NCBI GenBank assembly: GCA_022113835.1 | Contig: JAILWY010000018.1 | Coordinates: forward strand, 20,421,501-20,485,500 | DNA from: Atopsyche davidsoni | Lineage: Eukaryota > Arthropoda > Insecta > Trichoptera > Hydrobiosidae | Direction: 5' to 3' | DNA: 64,000 bases | Shown here: positions 55,906 through 64,000 of the stretch, piece after piece | Layout of the letters: each line of letters starts with the position of its first letter | Position numbering within the stretch: the stretch's first letter is position 1 | Position numbers and translations under genes: made by a program | Notes under the pieces: generated by a model | Seen by the model: the letters and a program-made list of their open reading frames with translations, nothing else | What the model was told of the DNA's origin: nothing | The model's database searches: none

Positions 55906-57418
55906 AATAACTGGATCAACGATTATAATTAAATATTTTTAGTGAATCCGCATTTTTATCCATAAGGGTTATTTGTTTACACAATACTAAGGTGATCGAT
56001 TCACATATTAAACGATGAGAAATATCTTCGAAAATATTTTTTCACGATTCTTACCAGTCGAACTACAGTGCTACTGCAACTGAGTGAGAGTTTGGTGAAA
56101 AATATATATTTTTTTTCTCGTCTTTTTTATGTCGTATCGTGGCCTTCCAAATGCTGTAGACGTAGCAAGTTTGACAGAAATAATGTCATGTGATCATTCC
56201 GAAACACTTTTTTTCTTGGTTCTAGTTGCGACTCAGTTTTTATTAATTATTTAAATAATTTAAAATTAGATGTCTGTTGCTAGCAGAATAAACGATCAAT
56301 CAACTGGAATTGCTAGTTATGTGGACATACACTGAAATATTGTGGTCATATTTCTAGTATATTTATCTACTGCCCGAATTGAAGCATAACCTAAAGAAAT
56401 AAATAGACAAAATAAGCACGTTCAGAACAATAATTTTAACGTTTCACGTGGTTGACAGTTAATCCATAACATAAGCCCGGGTTTAACAACCCCCTTTGTT
56501 TCAGTAAATTATATTAATAAGTAAATGGGCAAATAACGTTTGCTGTATTTTTAAAGCTGTCATGTTTTTTTCTCAATATTTTTTTATCATTATTTATATT
56601 ACATATCATGTGCTTTTTGAAATAATTCACTCCTATGAGTATTATTACAAAATGGAAGATAATGATAATTTTTGATAACGACGATTTTTCTTTTAAAGAC
56701 ATTTTTTGACTAGTTAAGGGGTTGAACTAACAGGCCAAATAATTGCAATCTCCTAGCCTTTTGGCAATGATTACTTAGATTAGAGAAAATTAGATAATAT
56801 CTTATGAGCAGTTTGTCATAAAAAAATAAATATGACCTGTACATAGAAATAGTAAGAAACAGTTTAAATTTAACAGGTTTTGAATTTTCTAATGTTTTTA
56901 ATGACGCAGCGATAACCGAACGGTAATAAGCCAGTAGCTTGTTAATTGATCAAAACTATATAAAAATGCCTAACACATAGTTCCTTCAATTTTATTCAGG
57001 TTTCTTTTCCTTTTCTAGCAAGAACAAGGCCTTGGGTAAATAATTATAAAACACGTTTGCTCTGGCCGCCACTTTGTTGCTGACTGACGACCAAGTGGGT
57101 AGGGGTTTATTATACCACATATAATTAAAGGGATATGTACATAGACAATTTAAACACTACATAATTATCCTAATTTCCTTTCGGTTCTCAGATGTGTTGC
57201 GGCGTATGTAGGCTGTATACTAATTTTAATTTCAGATACTTTTTTGTTGATTCCCTTAAGATTTTTTCGGTCTTTTGTTGTTCTCTACCACACTGTTCCT
57301 GCTTCCATGGCAGCCTCTTCTCCCCAGCCCAGGCGTGGGTTCTCATGCAAGTACAGGTAATTGCAATACAGGGAGATTATAATAATTCTGGGTGAGTCTG
57401 GTAGACAATACTCCATAG

Positions 57419-57540
57419 AGCACCTGTAGCGAGACGGTATGCCTAAACTGCACCTCGTACCTTCGCTATGGACGCCTGACAATAGAAAGCTTCTATTATA
57501 CTGCACCCACCATGGCCTGCACCGAGTTCCTTTCACAGAA
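57419..57540 (+). repeat. Dispersed direct repeat family V, copy 2
   Basis: AGCACCTGTAGCGAGACGG, CTAAACTGCACCTCGTACC, GACAATAGAAAGCTTCTATT and CTGCACCGAGTTCC match copy 1 about 1.63 kb upstream. A further short echo, TAAACTGCACCTAGTATAGC, lies at 57763. Unknown element. Confidence 0.75.
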
Positions 57541-57689
57541 ATATAACTACTAAATATAATTGATAATTTTTTTATTAAATTCGCACATTTCGTTCAAGAA
57601 ACGTAAAAAGTGTTTTTATAAAATTATTATCCATGAGATAAAATAAAAATTTAAAAAATAATAAATTAGAAAGTATAAGCATTCAATAG

Positions 57690-57890
57690 TAGAAGTAGGC
57701 AAATCAAGTCGCGCCGCGCCGAGTCGGCCGCGCCGAATCATCCAGATAAGGAGTGATGATGTATAAACTGCACCTAGTATAGCCGCGCAGCTGCATCCCG
57801 TCGTATTGTGCACTCAGTGTGGCAGGGGACATTGTTTCGGAGTCTCTCCAGCGGTTTTAGTTCGGAACTGTGCGCCCGAAGGCGTTCTAT
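57690..57890. other. GC-rich island
   Basis: CGCGCCGCGCCGAGTCGGCC followed by moderately GC-rich sequence. A short palindromic GCGCGGC repeat. No gene. Confidence 0.3.
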
Positions 57891-58599
57891 TTTTATTTTG
57901 TACCATTATTAAGTTTGAAAGTTTTTTTTGTAGTACAATGGCGCATTAATTGAGCCAATTAAAATTTTATGCCATTTGTTTTTTATCTTGTTGAAGAAGT
58001 ACTGATATAACTATGATTCTTTAAAAATCCGATTTTAAATTAAGATAATACCAACAGAATGCTTTTAGTTCGTAGCGTAATGCTAAAAGTATGCTTTTTT
58101 ATGTTAGATATTTTTAATAACCACTAATTAATCGAATCAACGTAATGGTAGTATTGAATGTGATTTTTTAAAATATTTACTATGTATGAGTTTAAATCTT
58201 TCATGTGTCTTGGAATAAGTTTTACAGAAATATTACTATTGTTTTATGTACGAATTGTCAACTTAAAAACACACTGTGTCACAGAGATATGAGAACTTGC
58301 GACACTTTTGTAAATTTGAAGGATTTTTTCAGATTGATAAAGCTATTGAAACGTGAAAGCTCTTAAAAGTCAAACTGACAAATATAGGTATTGTTATATT
58401 TAAAAGAAAAAAAATTGTTCAGTAAAACACCCTCTTTGTATAAAAATAAATCGATACATTTATGACAATAGGCGTACGATATAAAAATGTACAAAATATT
58501 TATTTAGGTAGACGCCATTATTGTTTGAAAATATATCGGAGAAAACTTTTACGCAGAGATTCCAAGGATATTCTAACTGTTTTAGGCTTACAAATATGA

Positions 58600-58760
58600 T
58601 CCGGGAATTCTGGAAATTTCTCTCGGGCCCAGAAGGAGAGCCCTTTTAAATTTCAAGATTTTTATTCTGCCCGGTTGTCCCGGCGAGGGGAATTATTCGA
58701 TGCCCCTCGGAACACGGAGTCGGCTGAAGTCGAGGCTGAAAAATTCTCCAATAGAATTAT
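58600..58760. other. GC-rich island
   Basis: Contains CCCGGTTGTCCCGGCGAGGGG and CTCGGAACACGGAGTCGGCTG. No frame of interest. Confidence 0.3.
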
Positions 58761-58822
58761 TGTAAGCTGCAACATTCCGTATAAATATTAAAAAAAAAAA
58801 CTCACTTTCTTAATAATCAATA

Positions 58823-58935
58823 TTTTTGACAGAGAGTTCTAAAAAATACTATTAAATACTTGAGTGATTTTTCCACATTTCATATTTTTATTGGTGGCCG
58901 GTTTCGACATGTGAAAAAATCACTCACTAACTTTT
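58823..58935 (+). repeat. Family X, truncated copy
   Basis: TTTTTGACAGAGAGT, AATACTTGAGTGATTTTTCCAC and GGTGGCCGGTTTCGACATGTG match family X. After the ACC/GCCGGTTTCGAC box the sequence turns back into an inverted piece (GTGAAAAAATCACTC). Confidence 0.65.
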
Positions 58936-59280
58936 GTTGTTAAAAATAATACATATTTACTTTTCATTGATTTTTTTATTACTTATAATATTATATATCT
59001 ATAACATAAAAATTTAAAAAAATATTTTAGTACAATAGCGTGCTACTGGAGAATTTAGTAATTTATTAACGTATTTTATACATTTTTAGTTGTTTGCTTT
59101 TTTAAAAATGTCTGATGACGTGTACTGTAGGATAAAACCTATTAAGACTTGCTACAATTAATATTATACAAGCTCGTTGTTAAAATAGCTCAAAATTTAC
59201 TTTATCATGAACCTTTACAAAGTGACAGCTTGTTAGATAACACAAACTTACATACAGGCAACTTATAAAATGTTCTTTGA

Positions 59281-59570
59281 AACAAAAGCTGTTACAACAA
59301 AATTTCAGTCAGATGGCAAGGAATTAAATTGAAATTCGTTGAACGTCCGACTGTAACGATTTTCTCATTGCTCAGGGAAGCGTTCACGAGAGCTACTCGC
59401 GAAATCGATGAAGGCGCCATGTGTTGGGATAAAACTCTGCGAGAATGGTTGCCAAACAAGCGGCGTCTCGTGGTGAGGAGCCGCTCTGGGAGCCACACCA
59501 GAGCAGCGGGGCGGGGCGTTAACCCGGAGTCGTGCGCTCGATTCCAACGCGAGGTATGAATTTGTCGTTG
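59281..59570 (+). other. GC-rich open segment, unassigned
   Basis: The plus frame is open from 59281 to 59559 with coding-like sequence (SLLREAFTRATREIDEGAM, then WDKTLREWLPNKRRLV), followed by a donor-like GAGGTATGA at about 59551. An AATTTCAG acceptor-like site ends at 59308. Minus frames are also open, so coding status is uncertain and no domain is recognised. Confidence 0.25.
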
Positions 59571-59802
59571 CGAAATGCACGCCGAGGATGTGTATAAATA
59601 CTTGTATATTTGAAATATATCAATTAATAAAAATTAAGTTTTTTATAAATCATGACACATTTATTGAAGAATCGTGAATCTCAATTTTGACCAATATTGC
59701 GACTCATTCAAATTGGGTCAGTTGAAAAAAAAAAAAAAAAACAATTGATTTTTTCTATTACCATTCGTAAATAATTTTAAGCTCATTTAATTATTTTATA
59801 TC

Positions 59803-59912
59803 TTCATCATCATTTTTTTTTTCTCAGAGAAGGTTGGCAACCATTTCACTGAGCATATACTCATGCTGAGCTAGTGTTTCACGGTTTTCTAAGGGGAAAA
59901 TAGTGTAGTGGG
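59803..59912 (-). repeat. Dispersed repeat family W, copy 3
   Basis: Reverse complement of the copies at 33.2 and 45.3 kb: CACTGAGCATATACTCATGC and TTTTCTAAGGGGAAAATAGTG, with the TCTTCATCATCAT tail at the left. Confidence 0.75.
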
Positions 59913-60099
59913 TTCCTTGGTTCTTCTACGCCGCATTTTTATATTGCTCCTGCCCAGTAGCATTATTATAAATCCTGCCCATACACAACTCTGGCGTTTA
60001 GATCTGATACTTCTTCTGCAGCAAGCTACAAGGTATTTCCAGAGCACATCACTCCACATGTCCCACAGCGAAAGGTGTATTTTATATATTGATCGTAAA

Positions 60100-60120
60100 T
60101 CGATTTTTCCCATCACTAAT
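60100..60120 (-). mobile_element. hAT-type terminus (right end)
   Basis: CGATTTTTCCCATCACTA resembles the CAGTGATGGGAA-type end in reverse orientation. Other boundary unknown. Confidence 0.3.
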
Positions 60121-60169
60121 GCCTGTTGTCGTGGAATCGTCACTGATATGAATTTCCCGTCGCGTTAAA

Positions 60170-60470
60170 AACGTAAAACGTGGAGTTTAAGCGTGCGGTC
60201 GCGGTCCCGACTCCAGGCGTTTGTGCAGTCGTAAACAAAGCGGCGCGGGATCGGGGCCCCCCGCCCCCGCCCCCGCTGTCCCCTGCCCCCCTCCCCCGGG
60301 CACCCCTGCCCCCTCCCTGGCCCACCCCCACCCCGCGGCGCCACGCACGCGGTCGAGAATTATTTTAGTTATTCGGGCGTTCGTGAGCGGCGTGGAGTGA
60401 AAACCGCGCGTCTTCTCCTCGGCCGCGACTGACGCCGGCGCCCGCTACCGTCGGGCTATAATCAAGTCTG
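60170..60470 (+). promoter_or_regulatory. CpG-rich island with C-tract, candidate promoter/first exon
   Basis: The strongest CG-dinucleotide cluster in the window. A C-rich stretch (about 60256-60336, with repeated CCCCCGCCCCCG and CCCCTGCCCCCC) could form G-quadruplexes on the minus strand. Downstream, GTGAGCGGCGTGGAGTG and TCGGCCGCGACTGACGCCGG resemble a 5' untranslated region. No TATA box and no long open frame. A TATA-less promoter is plausible, but neither start site nor gene can be fixed. Confidence 0.4.
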
Positions 60471-61000
60471 CGCGAGTGTCACGTGTTCGACTCCTGTTTG
60501 GAATCAACGTGTCAACCCCGCAGTTGTTGTGGTGTGACAGCAACGGGGAGTCAATCAGTTTTTGTGAGTATCACGTGCTTGACTATCGACGTGTCAACAC
60601 TGTAGTTCAGTGTAAAATATTCAGTCTTGTGTTGAATCGACTGATCGTCTTTGTGAAGTGACAGCAACGGGAAAGGATTCAGTTGCATGCGTGAAATAAT
60701 GTTAAGTCTGCGCATGACTTCTGTGTTGAATCAACGTCTCAACGTTGTAGTTGTTGTGACGTGACAGCAACGGGAATGTATTCAGTTGCTAACGATGCAC
60801 AGTGTAAAGTGTGTTACGTGTAAATATATAGAAGTAACATGTTTTGACTTCTGAGTGAGTGTCGATATAGTGGTTGTAGTGACGTGACAGCAACGGCAAA
60901 ATATACAACAGATTACATGAAATATTGTTGTCTATTGCATGTATTCAATAGTATCACGTACTCAGGTGTGTATGTCAACATTGTAGTAGTAGTTGCTTGG
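60470..61000 (+). repeat. Diverged tandem repeat array (four to five units)
   Basis: GTGACAGCAACGG occurs at 60534, 60658, 60761 and 60884 (spacings 124, 103, 123). Each is preceded by a GTCAAC...GTAGTTGTTGTGACGT-type block and a TTGAATCAACG or similar block. A fifth partial unit (GTCAACATTGTAGTAGTAG) lies at about 60973. Lengths are not multiples of three and stops occur, so it is not a coding repeat. Confidence 0.8.
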
Positions 61001-61669
61001 CGATTTTAATGTAATTCTTTAGGTAATATATTCAATAAGTAGTTACAAAAAAGACTATTTATCAACATTTATGTATGACTCGAATCAATATTCCAACTTT
61101 ATCGTTATAACGTATCCGCGAAACATTGTCAAGCTCTATGCGTGGTGTTGACCTTGAAATGTCATTGGTAAGTATAAAAGACCCTGAAGTGTTGATCTTC
61201 TAAAAATATTGATTTAAAACCAGTTTTACAATTCATTTTCACAGTAAAACGGATTTAGAGCAAAATATTTGCTTGGATTTTCGTGTCAACGTTAAATATG
61301 TTACATCGCGACTACTATAGATAAACAAAACATAAAATGCGTCTAGTTAAATTACAAGCTTATTTATTGACAGAAGTTGTAGTCTTTGAAGCTTCTCGTG
61401 TTTGATCTATTTTTATTATCAGTTTATATGCTAGAATCGGCACGTCGGCATTGTGATTGTTACGCTGTCGCCGCATCCTCTCAGAAAGCACAAGAAAGTG
61501 ACAGGCTATATTTCACAACATATTTTAAGCTTTTCAGCAACACGAGTTAGATCTAAGTACAGACAAAAATATCCAAACACTGATATTAATAAATATATAT
61601 TTTTTATACGTATCTTTAACAAGTGTCTTGGTTTCGAATCAGCTATTAATTCATTGAGTGATAGTTGAC

Positions 61670-61865
61670 GCTTTCCATATCCGATCGTGTAGGGGCTCCC
61701 CTCGAGAGAAGCCTCCCTGTGCTGCGCCTGCGCCCCTTGAGACTCCGGGGCCTCCCCGGCAAACTGCGCCAGTACTCCGCCAGGTTTGAATTCAGAACTT
61801 CCGGTGGACTTCGCGCCGCGCGAAGGAGACAGCAGCTGTCAGCTGGAGGCACACGTGAGGTAAAC
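61670..61865. other. GC-rich island
   Basis: GCGCCTGCGCCCCTTGAGAC and GACTTCGCGCCGCGCGAAGG are typical of the block. GACTTCGCGCCGCGCGAAG contains a near-palindrome. Frames on both strands of 80-88 codons without domains. Confidence 0.3.
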
Positions 61866-61869
61866 ACAC

Positions 61870-64000
61870 GTGTATTCATGTATATATATATATTAATAAT
61901 TATATAAAGCATTCCGATTTATTGTATGTGTACTATGATTTCCAAAAACTCGGGTCACTCATGAAACAAACAAAAAAAAAATCGTTTTTTCACTTCGTTT
62001 ATTGTGTGTATCGAGTACCTAGAACAAGTAGTTTTTTTTATTTTATAATAATTTTTTTTTAATATTGAGGCGCGAAGACTAATGGAAATCAAATATTGAA
62101 TATATATCGATCATCAAAAAAATACTTAAAACTTATTATTACTATGGAGACGTGTTGTATTGATACATATGAAAAAAATATGAAAACGACTCCCATAAAG
62201 GATTTAGCCCATTATTTTAATAAATGTATATTTTAAACATATTTAACATTTTGGGTAATAATAAAATTTGATATTTAATTTTGCAAAAATATTAAATACT
62301 ATTTACTTTATTACGCAAAATGTTTACGCTGTATTAAAAATACCGTTTGAATAACAACATAATTGAATTTTTAAATTATGTTTGCTTCTACGATAATATT
62401 AAAAATTCAAATTATTTTTATAGTTATTTGTTCCAAATTATGCGCATGTTTATATTCTATCCAAGTATTTTAAACGAAAAATCAATAAAACCTACCCAGC
62501 CTTATAATGATTACATATGAGCTATTTACATACCAAAAAATAATACGTATCCCAAATTTATATTTTTCAGAGAAATTTTGTTGGTTTTTATTCTAATTAA
62601 GCGAAGTCCTCAGAACAAAAGTAAAATTTCACAAACGTAGAAATGTTTTTTTTTAAAGCTTTTTTGGTAATGAAATTATTTTAAAACCATGTCATAAGTT
62701 GTTAACGCATTTAAAATATAAATACCACTTCTGAAACATTGTAAAGATATTTTTTCAAAATGTATAGAAAATTTTCACTGAAAAAAAAAGTTTTTAAAAC
62801 CACTGATATTATATACATACATATTCCTTTCCTTCAATATTCAATATTAATTATAGAAAAATTCTTTAAATTTATATAACAGAACATTTATAAAAATAAA
62901 AGTCTTTGTTAAAAATTAATTATTTGGAAATAAAACTTAACATTGGGTAAAAACTTTTTTATCAAATTTATACTTACATTCATTCCATATGCGTGGTTTT
63001 CTATGTTTACATTATTAGATTTGCTTTTAAATATTAAAAAAGAAGTAACATTATTTAAAAAACATTCATTGTTGATTTACAGTTCTGACGTTATTTGTTT
63101 TTTTTTAATTTAGTGGTTAGCTTTGCATTTTAAAATAAACGGAGGACCATCTGCCATATATTCGTTGGTACAAAATATCAATTAGACCGAAAAAAATATT
63201 AGGCAGTTCCCAATCCAATACGGATATAATTGACTTTGTAATGTTTTTTTTCAATATTTATGTATTGAAAATTTTCGTTTAATTTTGTCGATATTGTTTT
63301 GTTTAAGGCCTAGCCTGTGTTGTAAATATTGATAAATATGCTTTCATTATCCACAAAGCTTTTAGAGAAAACCGATTTTTTAGAGAAAAATAAACTGATG
63401 CTTAGTTTATTTCAGTTTATAACACTTCCCATTTACAATAAAAACCCGCGAAAATTAAGCTTTTATAACAATATTATTCACCATTCATTGATTTTTGTAG
63501 GCTTTACAAATTCTGTTTTTATTTTAAATAATATTTTTTTAAGGTATAACGGAAATAAGCGTACTGTTAAAAACATCATAAAATCTTTTTGATGACAAAT
63601 TTGCTTTGAGATATAAGCTGTATTCAAATATCTCGTGCCCATTACTAGTTACTAATTTAACTTCCCGACTTGATATGATTACTGGTGTAGAAATAACGAT
63701 CGAAATTCAGGTTAGAGTTTATAGTTTACATAGACTTTTGATTTGATTACGCGTCCATTTGGATGATGTAAACACCGATACGGATATTGTAATCTGTAAG
63801 ATTCGAGCCCAGCCTCTCTGCTGGAGGAGATCTCGCTTATTATCACGGAACTATCCACATCTTTAATAAAAATACAGCAAGGATATAAAATTCCAGCAGT
63901 TATTCAGAATAATTATAAATATGATAATTGTATAGTAATTTAAGCAAAAAAAAAATTCATCGTCAGCATTTTTACTTTTTATTTTAAATTTATTTATAGT
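61870..64000. other. AT-rich stretch to the end of the window
   Basis: An AT microsatellite at about 61880 and long A/T runs. An 87-codon frame at 63329-63592 is low-complexity and AT-driven. A GATTCGAGCCC motif near 63801 resembles a B box but lacks an A box at the right distance. No gene or repeat supported. Confidence 0.45.

Noticed and set aside
60140..60368. Gly/Pro-rich frames in the CpG island on both strands
   Set aside because: They reflect the C-tract read in either direction. No domain or initiation context supports translation.
63795..63815. GATTCGAGCCC motif near the right edge
   Set aside because: No A box in the preceding 60 bases and no tRNA-like fold.
1..64000. Homeobox exons or known Hox-cluster microRNAs (miR-10, iab-4, let-7/miR-100/125 types)
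   Set aside because: I looked for the homeodomain recognition-helix coding pattern and remembered mature microRNA sequences by eye and found none, so a Hox assignment is not supported beyond motif resemblance.

Overview
The window looks like nuclear DNA of an arthropod, most likely an insect. It is strongly AT-rich and gene-poor, with no operon structure, no ribosome-binding sites and no long open frames outside a retrotransposon. Its interspersed repeats belong to families typical of insect genomes: Ty3/gypsy LTR, hAT, mariner, pogo/Tigger, piggyBac and a tRNA-derived SINE. No host protein-coding gene can be established. No homeobox or other recognisable conserved domain of a host gene is visible, and no rRNA, canonical tRNA or known microRNA was recognised by eye. 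The species cannot be named from the sequence.

Layout. Positions 1-9.7 kb are AT-rich DNA with short GC-rich islands, a ~120-bp tandem duplication (1.43 kb), the 3' end of a pogo/Tigger-like element (5.74-6.12 kb), a small inverted-repeat element (6.75 kb) and two promoter-like TATA motifs (7.89 and 9.17 kb). Then come a piggyBac-like relic (9.73 kb) and the best-defined element of the window, a 2,827-bp LTR retrotransposon at 10,588-13,414. It has two 297-bp LTRs that read as identical, a perfect 4-bp target duplication, a primer-binding site, a polypurine tract, an intact 419-codon SAP-domain gag-like frame and a broken integrase tail. Protease, reverse transcriptase and RNase H are absent. 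From 15.1 to 19.7 kb there is a mosaic: a hAT element split by an 82-bp-arm palindrome, a dispersed repeat, a higher-order satellite-like array (17.11-18.04 kb) and a 261-bp tandem duplication.

From 19.7 to 60 kb the sequence is a desert. It holds about thirty GC-rich islands of 60-300 bp that resemble regulatory elements but contain no convincing coding sequence, plus small transposons: two abutting hAT elements at 30.2-30.8 kb, a mariner relic at 41.5 kb, head-to-head SINE copies at 44.4 and 50.5 kb, and several inverted-repeat families. One possible microexon (29,952-29,998) has plausible splice signals. Near 60.2-60.5 kb lies a CpG-rich, C-tract-containing island, the best candidate for a promoter or first exon, followed by four to five ~100-125-bp tandem units. 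The last 2 kb are AT-rich and featureless.

The picture is of an intergenic or very large intronic region, perhaps near a developmental regulator (inference from GC-rich islands containing homeodomain-like, CRE and E-box sites), colonised by transposons. The most interesting items are the young SAP-gag LTR element without its own polymerase, the higher-order repeat, the palindromic element families sharing a hairpin-plus-GAAAC core, and the isolated candidate microexon.
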